From assembly GCA_035492455.1 (NCBI GenBank), contig DATJJE010000056.1, forward strand, positions 1 to 64,000: DNA of 64,000 nt, in the 5' to 3' direction. Under the pieces are notes generated by a model. It was not told where the DNA came from. It saw nothing but the letters and a program-made list of their open reading frames with translations, and made no database searches. This DNA comes from Gp6-AA40 sp035492455. GTDB taxonomy: Bacteria > Acidobacteriota > Vicinamibacteria > Vicinamibacterales > UBA2999. Every line of letters starts with the position of its first letter. The first letter of the stretch is position 1. The translations under genes and the position numbers were made by a program. Of the stretch, positions 7,990 through 16,062 are shown one piece after another.

Positions 7990-9281
7990 AGTGTGCCCAC
8001 CACCTTGATGCTGTCCTGAGTAAACAGATAGTGATGAAAACCCTCGACGCGCCCAACGCGGTACTTCCTCGCGTACGGCTCCATCACCGTGCGGTTCGCG
8101 TCAACGGTTGCGGGCGGCAGCGTCTCGTCCGCCGTGCCGTTGAGATCGAGGACCGCGACGCGCTTCAATTCCTGTGGCGGGTAACTTGGCTCGAACATCG
8201 ATTGCATCAGCGCCGAGAAGCCCCGGCCCCGATCCGCCGCCGGCAGAAACGACGACTGCCATAAGCGAACGCCCTGCTCGGCAAGTGCCGAGGCATCAAG
8301 ATACATCGCGGCGTCTTCGGTGCTCTTGAACCGCGGTGACCGCAGCGCCGCGCGCCACCACGTCGCACGCGTGGCCGCATCGATGTGTTTCGTGTACACC
8401 TCGAAATCGTCGAGCCCGCGCTCGCGCACACGCAGCGCGCTGTGCTCGTACAGATCGTTAAGGCTTCCAACACGCGCCCGGTTGTTCAGATACGCAAGTC
8501 CGGTCGTACTCGTGCCCCAACCGAGATAGCCGTCAGGCGTGTAGTACTTGGCGAGCGGGTACAAACTCGCACCGCCGGTAGACATTCCCCAGAACAGCAC
8601 GAACGCATTGCGCCGATCCGCGATCGCCTTGTCGAGCGCCAGCTGGTACCCTTCGAGAAACACAGCCGGTGTGGCGGCGAGCATCTGATGCTCGAGCGCC
8701 GTTCCTTTCTTTGGGAAGCGGTAGAACGCACTGGCGCTCGGCGCCGTGGTCGCCGAGATGCCCGACGACTTCTTCTCGTAATCGCCCGGCGACCAGTACG
8801 TCTTCTGCGTACGCGCAAAGATCGGCATCCGCTGTCCGAGCGGCACGTCCTCCCAGGAGCCATCGTGCGTCGGCGCGAGGAAGTTCCAGCGGCCGACTCG
8901 GGTCAATGCAACGAACGTCACGCCGCGACGCGCCAGCCAGATTGCGGGGCCGTCCCGTTTCTCCACGGTCGAGATGAAGTCCATCCCGTACTCACTACCC
9001 GGCTCGGCACCGACGACGACGAGGCGGCGGCCGTTGTGCAGGCGTGGCTTGTCAGGGGTGAGCGTGATAACGACCTGGGTGAACGGCTGTCCGTGGGCGG
9101 TGAAGTCAATAAAATCGACACGCTGCGTGTACGAGCTCGTCTCCGGATACTGCTGGCCGGCGAGAATCTCGGCGATCGCGGCGCGATCGAGCGTGCCGGT
9201 ATCCTGAGGAAGATCCCACGCGAGCCCGATGCGGCCGGCGGCGGCGATCAGCAGCAGCGCGAACAGCACACGCGGTCTCAT
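7953..9281 (-). CDS. Secreted alpha/beta-hydrolase-fold protein
   Basis: 442 residues from the ATG at 9281, where a signal peptide begins at once (MRPRVLFALLLIAAAG). Residues 230-237 hold a nucleophile elbow G-M-S-T-G with Ser234. A later DLNGTADETLPP supplies an Asp and GFHHYLF near the C-terminus a His, in the right order for a Ser-Asp-His triad. The protein is therefore probably an exported esterase or peptidase-like hydrolase, but I do not recognise the subfamily. An ATG at 9305 would add eight residues and overlap the divergent gene. The stop lies inside the MmgE/PrpD gene, so the two genes are co-transcribed. Confidence 0.7.
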   Translation of the reverse strand: MRPRVLFALLLIAAAGRIGLAWDLPQDTGTLDRAAIAEILAGQQYPETSSYTQRVDFIDFTAHGQPFTQVVITLTPDKPRLHNGRRLVVVGAEPGSEYGMDFISTVEKRDGPAIWLARRGVTFVALTRVGRWNFLAPTHDGSWEDVPLGQRMPIFARTQKTYWSPGDYEKKSSGISATTAPSASAFYRFPKKGTALEHQMLAATPAVFLEGYQLALDKAIADRRNAFVLFWGMSTGGASLYPLAKYYTPDGYLGWGTSTTGLAYLNNRARVGSLNDLYEHSALRVRERGLDDFEVYTKHIDAATRATWWRAALRSPRFKSTEDAAMYLDASALAEQGVRLWQSSFLPAADRGRGFSALMQSMFEPSYPPQELKRVAVLDLNGTADETLPPATVDANRTVMEPYARKYRVGRVEGFHHYLFTQDSIKVVGTLWLRYIDSGFFD

Positions 9282-9297
9282 TGAGGCGACAGCATAC

Positions 9298-10458
9298 ATG
9301 AACATCGTCAGCGTCTCGTGGGCCGATCACCTGACCTTCGGCGAAGGCGAGGGCCGGCTCGACACGGCGGGGAAAGCGGCGCGCCGCATGCGCGCATGGC
9401 GCGACGAGCTGAGTGCCGGCGCACTGCTCTGGCGCGTGCTGCGCACCCGCATTCCCGGACGTTTCCACGCTGCGCGCGGCTACCAGCATCCGTCGCTCAT
9501 GGCAGCGCAAGCGCTGTCGTGGGACGACTTCGCCGAGGTGCCGAAACTGGCACATGACACCGGACTCGAAGCGTGGCTTTACGTCCCTCTGTTCGACGAG
9601 GGATGGCCGCTCGCTTCCGCTGGTGAGCGCTCGCGCAGCCACCACAATGCCATGCACGGACAGCATGTCGCGTGGCAGAGCGAGCTGACGCGCACGCATC
9701 CGCAGTGGCTGACGTGCGATCGGAGCGGACGAATCCGGCAGCGGGGCGTGCTGTCGCTCGCCTATCCAGAGGTTCGGCGCGCACTCATCGAGCGCTGGGT
9801 GCAGCTCATCGCACCGACTCGATTCGATGGGCTGTTCATCTGCTTCCGATCGCAGTCACGACCAGCCCAGCATGGCGATCAATTCGGGTTCAACGAACCC
9901 GTGCGTGCCGACTTTCAGAGGTGCCATGGCGCTGACATCCTGCGCGACGACTTCGATCGGCAGGCGTGGCGCGACTTGCTCGGCACGTACATCACTGCAT
10001 TGCTCGACGAGCTGCGCGCGGCGTTCGATCGGCGTATCGGTGTCGGCATCGCACGCGGCGACGTGCTCGGACCGCCGTTGAGCAATGCGACGCTGCAGTG
10101 GCGCAAGTGGATCCGCCGCGGCCTCGTCGATCACCTGATCATCAATCAGAATTCTTCGCAGTGTCCGTCGATGTGGCATCAGCTCTGGCCGATGCATCGC
10201 GGCAACGGCTACGTGCAGAACTATCTCGATGGCTTCGGGATGCCGCCGCTGACTGAGCATCTGCAACGCGACTATGCGGCCGCTGTCGCCGGCAGCGGGA
10301 CGCAGCTCTTCGTCGCGCGCCAATGGTGTGAACGCTCCGACGGGGACGAGCGGGAATTGCGTGCAATTCCCGGCGTGACAGGTCTTGTATTCAGCTCGTT
10401 CCGTCACGACAATCCTGCCGCCATCGCGCGCGGCAACTGGCAGGCCGGTAAGGTATAA
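9298..10458 (+). CDS. Glycosyl-hydrolase-like (TIM-barrel type) protein
   Basis: 386 residues from ATG 9298. The pattern resembles family-10-like glycoside hydrolases annotated in bacteria: an early VSWADHLTF strand, AHDTGLEAWLYVPLFDEGWPL, then HPQWLTCDRSGRIRQRGVLSLAYPEVRRALIERWVQLI, followed by FDGLFICFRSQS and LVDHLIINQN. The HPQWL...G...LSLAYPEVR block is typical of proteins that strip or bind peptidoglycan- or exopolysaccharide-derived sugars. There is no signal peptide. Catalytic acids cannot be assigned with certainty. Only 16 bp separate its start from that of the divergent hydrolase, so the two promoters must lie within each other's coding regions, or one start is wrong. Assignment is by pattern and moderately sure. 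Confidence 0.55.
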   Translation: MNIVSVSWADHLTFGEGEGRLDTAGKAARRMRAWRDELSAGALLWRVLRTRIPGRFHAARGYQHPSLMAAQALSWDDFAEVPKLAHDTGLEAWLYVPLFDEGWPLASAGERSRSHHNAMHGQHVAWQSELTRTHPQWLTCDRSGRIRQRGVLSLAYPEVRRALIERWVQLIAPTRFDGLFICFRSQSRPAQHGDQFGFNEPVRADFQRCHGADILRDDFDRQAWRDLLGTYITALLDELRAAFDRRIGVGIARGDVLGPPLSNATLQWRKWIRRGLVDHLIINQNSSQCPSMWHQLWPMHRGNGYVQNYLDGFGMPPLTEHLQRDYAAAVAGSGTQLFVARQWCERSDGDERELRAIPGVTGLVFSSFRHDNPAAIARGNWQAGKV

Positions 10459-10480
10459 GCTTCGTTGACGTGGAGGTGGT

Positions 10481-12013
10481 ATGCGCGCATCAAGGCTGCT
10501 CATCGTTGCCGTGGTCCTGGCGGGATTGACGATTCCGCTCGCCGGACAAATCACCAGCAACCCGATCCCGGCGCCGATCGAGAAGCGCGGCCTCGCCGTG
10601 CAGATCAAAGACCTGGTGCGTCTGCCGGATACCCGCGGCCTGCGCCCAGTCGAGCAGGACGTCTCGCCGTCGGGATGGGCGCGCATCAGCTTCGTTCGCG
10701 ATCTACCGGACGGCCGCCGCTTCGTCAACGACTCGCGCGGTTTCCTGTATCTGCTCGACGCCAACAATCAGCCGCACGTCTACGCGAACGTCGGCGACGC
10801 GTTTCCGCTCGCGGTGTACAACCGGCTCGAGAGCGGATTCATCGGCTTCGCATTCCATCCGGATTTCGCGCGCAACGGACTGTTCTATACCGTCCACGCC
10901 GAGCGCGGCCCCGACAATCCGAAGAAGCCCGACTTCATTCCTCCGGGCTACACGATTGCCGACGTGACGTATCACAACATCATCACCGAGTGGCACGCGA
11001 CGAATCCGGCGGCGAACACGTTCCAGGGTACGCGGCGCGAGCTGCTGCGCGAAGCGCATGTCGTCGCCAACCTGACGCATCCACTGGGCGCGCTCGAATT
11101 CAATCCAACGGCAAAGCCCGGTGATGCCGACTACGGCCTGCTCTACACCAGCGGCAGCGATCATGGCTTCAGCAATGGCGGCGGCCCACGTGCCAACAAC
11201 CCGAGTCAGACGCAGCGGCTCGATTCGATCATGACGGCGATCCTGCGGATCGATCCGCGCAGCCCGTCGGTCACGCATGGCGTCAAAGGACTCGGCGACT
11301 ACACGATTCCGATGGCGAACAAGTTCGCGGCGGACGGCGATGCGAAGACGCTCGGCGAGATCTACGCCTACGGATTCCGCAACGCTCACCGCATCTCCTG
11401 GGACACTGACGGCACGATGTACGCCTCGGATATCGGCATGAATCAGATCGAGGAGATCAACATCGTCCGCAACGGCGAAAACTACGGCTGGATGAAGCGC
11501 GAAGGATATTTCGAGAACGGCCGCGGCACGGGACGCGGCGAGCTGAACCAGCTGTTTCCGCTACCCGCCGAAATTCTCAGCGGTCGCCAGAAGGACGGCT
11601 TCACCTATCCGGTGGCGATCTACGACCACGACGAGGGGCTGTCGGTAACCGACGGATTTGCCTATCACGGACGGATCGCGCAGCTGCGCGGCAAGTTCGT
11701 CTTCGGCGACATCGCGCGCGGACGTCTATTTGCCTCCGACATCGCCGCGCTGAAGAAGGCCGATGACGGCATCCCGCAGACGGTCGCGCCGATCGAAGAG
11801 ATTCAGCTCTACACCGTTGATGCCAACGGCACACGCACGAACGTGACGCTGCAGGAGCTGATCGACAAGACGATGGGTGCGAAGATCAGCCGCGCGGATC
11901 TGCACATCGGGCGCAGCCGCGACGGCGAGCTGTTCATCACCTCGCGGCAGGATGGATGGATCCGGATGCTGGTGCCGGACAATGCGGCGAGAACAACGGC
12001 GCAGGTGCGATGA
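10481..12013 (+). CDS. Secreted PQQ-dependent sugar dehydrogenase (GSDH-type propeller)
   Basis: 510 residues with a signal peptide (residues 3-22, cleaved near LAG-Q). Features of the soluble glucose/sorbosone dehydrogenase family are present in order: GWARISFVRDLPDGRRFVNDSRG, GFIGFAFHPDFARNGLFY, the LGALEFNP segment, GEIYAYGFRNAHRISWD, SDIGMNQIEEINIVRNGENYGWMKREG and FAYHGRIAQLRGKFVFGDIARG. Members oxidise sugars or related alcohols in the periplasm with PQQ, passing electrons to a soluble acceptor. An aggtggt lies close before the ATG. The stop overlaps the next gene by ATGA, so the esterase downstream is translationally coupled. Confidence 0.87.
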   Translation: MRASRLLIVAVVLAGLTIPLAGQITSNPIPAPIEKRGLAVQIKDLVRLPDTRGLRPVEQDVSPSGWARISFVRDLPDGRRFVNDSRGFLYLLDANNQPHVYANVGDAFPLAVYNRLESGFIGFAFHPDFARNGLFYTVHAERGPDNPKKPDFIPPGYTIADVTYHNIITEWHATNPAANTFQGTRRELLREAHVVANLTHPLGALEFNPTAKPGDADYGLLYTSGSDHGFSNGGGPRANNPSQTQRLDSIMTAILRIDPRSPSVTHGVKGLGDYTIPMANKFAADGDAKTLGEIYAYGFRNAHRISWDTDGTMYASDIGMNQIEEINIVRNGENYGWMKREGYFENGRGTGRGELNQLFPLPAEILSGRQKDGFTYPVAIYDHDEGLSVTDGFAYHGRIAQLRGKFVFGDIARGRLFASDIAALKKADDGIPQTVAPIEEIQLYTVDANGTRTNVTLQELIDKTMGAKISRADLHIGRSRDGELFITSRQDGWIRMLVPDNAARTTAQVR

Positions 12014-12618
12014 GCCGACGGTCGTTCATCGCGCTTGCGGTTCTCGGGCTGACGATCGCCGCCGGTGCGCAGCCCACGACGGGCGGAATTGTCTTCGTCG
12101 GCAGCAGCATCTTTCATCGATGGACGGCGCTGTCTTCACAGATGGCGCCGCTGCCAATCGCGAACCTCGCGATCGACGGCACCGTCACGGCCGACATGCT
12201 CGCGATGGTGAACTCGCGCGTCATCCCGCTGCGTCCGAAGGTGATCGCCTACTACTGCGGAAGCAATGACGTCGACCTCGGTGACTCCGCGGACGCGATT
12301 GTCGGCCGCATCGTGCAGTTCATCGATCGCGTCGGCGCCGCGCTGCCGTCCACGCGTATCGTGTTCGTCTCCGTGAACCGTGCGCCGGAAAAGCAGGACC
12401 TCTGGAACGTGGTCGATGACGTCAACCGGCGCATGCAGATGTATGCCTCGAGTCATCCGCACGTCGAATTCGTCGACGTCAATCCCGTGCTCTTCACCAC
12501 CGACGGCAAGCCGCGTTTCGACTTCTACATGCCCGACGAGCTGCACCTGCGGCCGCCGGCTTACGAAGGGTTCACCAAAATTCTGAAGCCTGTGCTGACC
12601 CGCGCGTTCGGCCAATAG
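12010..12618 (+). CDS. Secreted GDSL/SGNH-type esterase
   Basis: 202 residues from ATG 12010, which overlaps the PQQ dehydrogenase stop (ATGA). A twin-Arg-like start (SRRSFIALAVLGLTIAAGAQ) acts as signal peptide. The SGNH blocks are visible: IVFVGSSIFHRW (Ser of block I), NLAIDGTVTADM (Gly, block II), YYCGSNDVDLGDS (Asn, block III) and MPDELHLRPPAYEGF (Asp-x-x-His, block V). The protein should be a periplasmic esterase or carbohydrate deacetylase. Coupling with a sugar dehydrogenase suggests that it removes acyl groups from the sugar substrate before oxidation; this is inference. Confidence 0.85.
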   Translation: MSRRSFIALAVLGLTIAAGAQPTTGGIVFVGSSIFHRWTALSSQMAPLPIANLAIDGTVTADMLAMVNSRVIPLRPKVIAYYCGSNDVDLGDSADAIVGRIVQFIDRVGAALPSTRIVFVSVNRAPEKQDLWNVVDDVNRRMQMYASSHPHVEFVDVNPVLFTTDGKPRFDFYMPDELHLRPPAYEGFTKILKPVLTRAFGQ

Positions 12619-12619
12619 C

Positions 12620-12644
12620 GCCGCGGACTTTGTAAAGCCGCGGC
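12620..12644. terminator. GC-rich hairpin between convergent genes
   Basis: GCCGCGG and CCGCGGC form a stem, extended after a bulged A by CTT/AAG around a TGTA loop. It sits exactly in the 26-bp gap between the esterase stop and the convergent small gene's stop, so it can end transcription from both sides. There is no long T-run. Confidence 0.55.
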
Positions 12645-12968
12645 CTAGCGCAGCGCACCGATCACCGCACCGACGCCGGCACCCACAGCGCCCCACAACA
12701 GCATCCCGCGCGCCCACTGGCCACTATTGCGGCACTCGCCAGCCTCATTCGGTCCGATGGTGCAGTACCAGATGCCAACGCCGCCCCAGAACCCCGCACC
12801 AATCGCGCCGCCAATGAGCGCGCCTTTTGCCGATGGGTGCATCTTCGCCGCGACGAGGGGCCGCTCCGGCAGAAACACATAGTTGATCTTCAGGCGTTCG
12901 GCGCGCGCGGGTGAGGCGAACAATCCCAGCAGCAGCGCGCAGACGATGAGGTGACGAGCTGCGGTCAT
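12645..12968 (-). CDS. Small exported protein with glycine-zipper-like segments
   Basis: 107 residues from ATG 12968, where a signal peptide starts (MTAARHLIVCALLLGLFASPARA). After a short linker the mature part has two Gly/Ala-rich hydrophobic stretches: GALIGGAIGAGFWGGVGIWY and GMLLWGAVGAGVGAVIGAL, separated by CTIGPNEAGEC. The cysteines could form a disulfide. Glycine-zipper proteins insert in membranes or oligomerise. An alternative ATG at 12992 adds eight residues. It diverges from the lactonase gene; no named family recognised. Confidence 0.62.
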   Translation of the reverse strand: MTAARHLIVCALLLGLFASPARAERLKINYVFLPERPLVAAKMHPSAKGALIGGAIGAGFWGGVGIWYCTIGPNEAGECRNSGQWARGMLLWGAVGAGVGAVIGALR

Positions 12969-13008
12969 CACCGCGCCTGTTCCCAGATCCATGCCAGAAT
13001 TGCGCGCC

Positions 13009-14268
13009 ATGAACAACGACCTCACTCGGCGCGACTTCCTTGCGGTTGCAGGGGCCGCTTTGACGGCAAGTGCAACGGTGCTGCAGGCGCAATCGGTGAA
13101 CAAGCGGCTCTTCGCCTATGTCGCGTCGTGGACATCCGGACCGGGCATTGGCGTCGGCAACGGCGGCGGCATCAGCGTATTCTCCGTCGACACCGGGACC
13201 GGCACGCTGACGCCCGTGATGCGCACCGGCCAGGAGTTCGACAAGATGAACACCGGCTACCTGGCAGTGAATCCGAACGGCCGGTTCCTCTACGCCACCA
13301 ACGAGGTCGAAAGCTACGACAACGAGTACGGCGGCGGCGCGGTGCTGACCTTCGCCATCAACCAGAGCGACGGCACCATCACCCACATCGGTACCCAGCC
13401 CTCAATGGGGGTGTGGCCGGCCTACATTTCCATCGACAAAGCCGGTTCGCGCGTCACGGTCGCCAATCACGGCAACTACGATCCGTCCGTTCGCGTCATC
13501 AAGAAGAACGGTGTTCCCGAAATCGAGAAGGTCTGGGACGACGGCACCGTCACGATGCTGCCGGTAAAAGAAGACGGCACGCTCGACCATCCGTCGGATG
13601 TCGCGGTTCTCGAACGGACGACGAGTGTCGACAAAGTGACCCAGCGCAGCGCGCACGCGCACTCGATCAATTGGGATCCGAGCCAGCAGATGATCCTCGC
13701 CTGCGATAAGGGCTGCGATCGCGTCTACACGTACCGCGTCGGCAACGGCTCGAAGTCGATCGCCGAAGGCAAGGTGCTGAAGAGCGAACCCGGCATCGCC
13801 CCGCGACACTCGTCGTTCCATCCGCGGCTGCCGTTCGTCTATGTCGTCAACGAACGGCAGTCGAGCCTGTCGTGCTATCGCTACGATGCAAAAACCGCGG
13901 ACATCAACCTCGTCGAAACGGTCCCGACTATTCCGGCGGATTACAAGATGAACAGCTCGCCGGCAGACGTGCACGTGCATCCGAACGGCCGATTCGTCTA
14001 TAGCAGCAATCGTGGACACAACAGCATTGCCATCTTCCGCATCGACGAGGCAAGCGGACGCATGGCGCTCGTCGATATCGTCTCGACGCAGGGTGCGACG
14101 CCGCGCGGATTCCAGTTCGAGCCGAGCGGACGCTTCCTGTTCGCCGGAAATCAGGGAACCGGCAACGTGGTTACGTTTGCCGTGGATGGCGAGACCGGGA
14201 AGATGACACCGACCGGCGCGAAGGCGGAGGTGCCGCGCCCCGTCTGCATTCAGTTTGCAGCCATCTAG
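13009..14268 (+). CDS. Tat-exported lactonase-family seven-bladed propeller (YbhE/Pgl-like)
   Basis: 419 residues from ATG 13009 (MNNDLTRRDFLAVAGAAL), a twin-arginine signal. Blades of the cytochrome cd1-like/YbhE type follow: GYLAVNPNGRFLYATNEV, GVWPAYISIDKAGSRVTVANHG, HAHSINWDPSQQMILACDKGCDRVYTY, HPRLPFVYVVNERQSSLSCYRYD, SPADVHVHPNGRFVYSSNRGHNSIAIF, TPRGFQFEPSGRFLFAGNQG. E. coli Pgl of this fold is a cytoplasmic 6-phosphogluconolactonase. The exported version is more likely to open sugar lactones made by the periplasmic dehydrogenase encoded upstream. That link is inference from context. Confidence 0.85.
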   Translation: MNNDLTRRDFLAVAGAALTASATVLQAQSVNKRLFAYVASWTSGPGIGVGNGGGISVFSVDTGTGTLTPVMRTGQEFDKMNTGYLAVNPNGRFLYATNEVESYDNEYGGGAVLTFAINQSDGTITHIGTQPSMGVWPAYISIDKAGSRVTVANHGNYDPSVRVIKKNGVPEIEKVWDDGTVTMLPVKEDGTLDHPSDVAVLERTTSVDKVTQRSAHAHSINWDPSQQMILACDKGCDRVYTYRVGNGSKSIAEGKVLKSEPGIAPRHSSFHPRLPFVYVVNERQSSLSCYRYDAKTADINLVETVPTIPADYKMNSSPADVHVHPNGRFVYSSNRGHNSIAIFRIDEASGRMALVDIVSTQGATPRGFQFEPSGRFLFAGNQGTGNVVTFAVDGETGKMTPTGAKAEVPRPVCIQFAAI

Positions 14269-14285
14269 TAAGATGGTTGCGGACC

Positions 14286-14378
14286 ATGACAAATCCAGGA
14301 CTCGTTCTGTTAGGAATTCCTGTCGGTATTCTGCTGATTGTAGGGATGGTGGGAACGCTCTTTCTGTTCGTGCACTAA
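14286..14378 (+). CDS. 30-residue single-pass membrane peptide
   Basis: ATG at 14286, TAA at 14376-14378, 30 codons. After a short polar start (MTNPG) the peptide is almost entirely one transmembrane helix (LVLLGIPVGILLIVGMVGTL), ending FLFVH. This hydrophobic composition is hard to explain as chance non-coding sequence. It starts 17 bases after the lactonase stop, on the same strand, so it could be co-transcribed. The ribosome-binding site is weak (AAGATGG). Immediately behind it lies a tandem repeat. Function unknown; a regulatory or stabilising micro-membrane protein is possible. Confidence 0.5.
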   Translation: MTNPGLVLLGIPVGILLIVGMVGTLFLFVH

Positions 14379-14380
14379 AA

Positions 14381-14492
14381 CGTTCGGAACGTTCGAAACG
14401 TTCGGTCCGTTCGGAACGTTCGAACGATCCGAACGGCTCGAACGATCCGAACGACTCGAACGATCCGAACGCCTCGAACGATCCGAATCACC
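14381..14492. repeat. Tandem repeat array in two mirrored halves
   Basis: The first half (14381-14420) is built of 9-10-bp units around CGTTCGGAA. The second half (14421-14492) has four 18-bp units cgaacgatccgaacgNct, the last one divergent. The second half is close to the reverse complement of the first (CGTTCGGAACGTTCG against CGAACGATCCGAACG), so the array can fold into a long imperfect hairpin. It fills the gap between the membrane peptide and the convergent beta-barrel gene, where a bidirectional transcription end would be expected. Confidence 0.8.
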
Positions 14493-14496
14493 TGAG

Positions 14497-15213
14497 CTAG
14501 AAGCGATAACCGAATCCGAACGACAAGACGGGAATCATCTTCAGCTTTTCAAGGCTGTGATTCAGGTCCGCTTCCTCGTTGCGCACTTCGTCCTGCAGCA
14601 CAGGCTCGGTCGCGACGTCGCGGCAGTTCGTGCCATTCGGCAGACATGCGCTGCCCGCGAGACTGAACGTCGCCGTCGGAGCGCGTGACAGCACCACGCC
14701 GAATTCCACGGGAATCGTCCACCGCCGCTCGCCGCGCGTGATGTTGCCCCACCCGATGGTGATGACGGGCGCGACCTTCTCGAACGCCACCTTCGCGTCG
14801 CCGCGCACAGGGTTCGACGGATTGCTCATCAGGCTCGAGTTGCCGAGCGTAAATTGACTGCCCGCAGGTACAAACGTGTGTGCCTCGACGCGGTTGCCGT
14901 TGTGGAGCATCAGGCCGGGGCTGACGTGAAAGCCGCCGCCCGTCGGGAAGAAATCGTACTGCGCCGTTACTGAGCGCAGTTTCAACTGCGCCGCCAGTGT
15001 GATGCCGTCGTCATCGAAATCGTGATTGAAGTTGAAGAAGTTGAAGCCCACGCGAACGGCCGACTTATCGTTGACGCCGACCGCGCCGTCGAATCCAATT
15101 CCCAGAACGCCGACTTTCACATCCATGCCGCCGGTCATCGTCTGCGTGTGGCCGGCGGTCGCCTGACACATCAGCATCAGCACCGCGCACACGCTCACCA
15201 CGGTCGCTCTCAT
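14497..15213 (-). CDS. Outer-membrane beta-barrel protein
   Basis: 238 residues from ATG 15213, preceded by GGAGAGGAGAC. A signal peptide covers residues 1-23 (cleavage near TAG-HT). The rest alternates hydrophobic and polar residues as in porin-like strands and ends in the aromatic signature GFGYRF, whose terminal Phe is the usual recognition signal of the BAM insertion machinery. A loop with CLPNGTNC may be closed by a disulfide. Length fits an 8-10-strand barrel. No ligand can be inferred. A longer frame to 15318 exists but lacks a ribosome-binding site. Confidence 0.75.
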   Translation of the reverse strand: MRATVVSVCAVLMLMCQATAGHTQTMTGGMDVKVGVLGIGFDGAVGVNDKSAVRVGFNFFNFNHDFDDDGITLAAQLKLRSVTAQYDFFPTGGGFHVSPGLMLHNGNRVEAHTFVPAGSQFTLGNSSLMSNPSNPVRGDAKVAFEKVAPVITIGWGNITRGERRWTIPVEFGVVLSRAPTATFSLAGSACLPNGTNCRDVATEPVLQDEVRNEEADLNHSLEKLKMIPVLSFGFGYRF

Positions 15214-15297
15214 CAGATGTCTCCTCTCCCCCTCAATTGATGATCCGCTTGTCGCGCCGCAGCCTTTAGCCGAGGCGGACACGTAAGGTGTTTCGGC

Positions 15298-15334
15298 AAA
15301 AAAAGAGGGCCGCTTCACTGGAATAAAGCGGCCC
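15298..15334 (-). terminator. Intrinsic terminator downstream of the GNAT gene
   Basis: On the minus strand GGGCCGCTT (15334-15326) pairs with AAGCGGCCC (15315-15307) around a 10-base loop, followed by CTC and a seven-T run. This is a textbook Rho-independent terminator, 48 bp past the acetyltransferase stop. It separates the S8/GNAT operon from the beta-barrel gene. Confidence 0.88.
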
Positions 15335-15381
15335 GGACATACACACCTGGGAGTCTGTTGTCGCGATTGCGCAGCGTGACG

Positions 15382-16062
15382 CTAGTTTACCGGTTTGTCC
15401 CACACCGCCTTTGCCTGGAACCAGTCGCGGGCCACGATCGACCACATAATCTGATCCAGGTGCTTCCCGTCCCTCAACAGCGATCCGCGAAGGACGCCTT
15501 CCTGCACCGCGCCCATCTTGCGAAGTGCGCCGTTGCCGCGGCCGTTCTGCACGACCGCACGCGCTTCGAGGCGGTTGACGTCCGTATGCTGAAACGCGAA
15601 GTCCACCGCGGTCTTCGCGCTCGCCAGGAAGAGGCCTGTTCCCCAGAAGGGAGAGCCGATCGCAAATCCCCACTCCGCCACCGAGAATCTCGGCGCGATC
15701 GCGCGGATCTGCACGAGGCCAACGGCATGATCAAAACCTTCCGGCACGATGCCGAACATCATCTGATTGCCGGCCTCACGTCCACGAATCGCCCATGCGA
15801 TGAACTTCTCGAAGCCCTCGGGCGTGGTCGGCGGCGGCGAGATGAACTTCGCCACTTCCTCGCTCGCGAGCATCGTCAGCAGTGTCGTCGCATCGCTTTT
15901 CACGAGCTCGCGCAGCATCATGCGCTTGCCCTTGAAGATTGGAAGACCCTTCGTCCAATCCGCCACGACTTCCATGATCGGCTCGGTGCCGGGCGCATCG
16001 AAACGAATCGGTTCGAGGTTCGTCATGGTCTGCTGGTTGGAAGCAATGTGCGTATTCATCAC
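15382..16062 (-). CDS. GNAT-family N-acetyltransferase (RimJ/RimL type)
   Basis: 226 residues. The core matches RimJ/RimL acetyltransferases: FKGKRMMLRELVKSDATTLLTML, then SVAEWGFAIGSPFWGTGLFLASAKTAVDFAF (acetyl-CoA binding region) and NRLEARAVVQNGRGNGALRKMGAVQEGVLRGSLLRDGKHLDQIMWSIV. Members acetylate alpha-amino groups of ribosomal proteins, other proteins or small molecules. It has about 40 extra residues at the N-terminus. The ATG overlaps the stop of the S8 peptidase gene (ATGA), so the two proteins are translated in a coupled manner. That pairing is unusual and may mean that the acetyltransferase modifies the peptidase or its partner before export; this is speculation. Confidence 0.85.
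   Translation of the reverse strand: MMNTHIASNQQTMTNLEPIRFDAPGTEPIMEVVADWTKGLPIFKGKRMMLRELVKSDATTLLTMLASEEVAKFISPPPTTPEGFEKFIAWAIRGREAGNQMMFGIVPEGFDHAVGLVQIRAIAPRFSVAEWGFAIGSPFWGTGLFLASAKTAVDFAFQHTDVNRLEARAVVQNGRGNGALRKMGAVQEGVLRGSLLRDGKHLDQIMWSIVARDWFQAKAVWDKPVN

Noticed and set aside
14255..14500. Plus frame over the tandem repeat coding S-N-D-P-N units.
   Set aside because: The frame begins within the lactonase end, overlaps the micropeptide gene in another frame and has no ribosome-binding site. The repeat is better explained as a mirrored DNA array.
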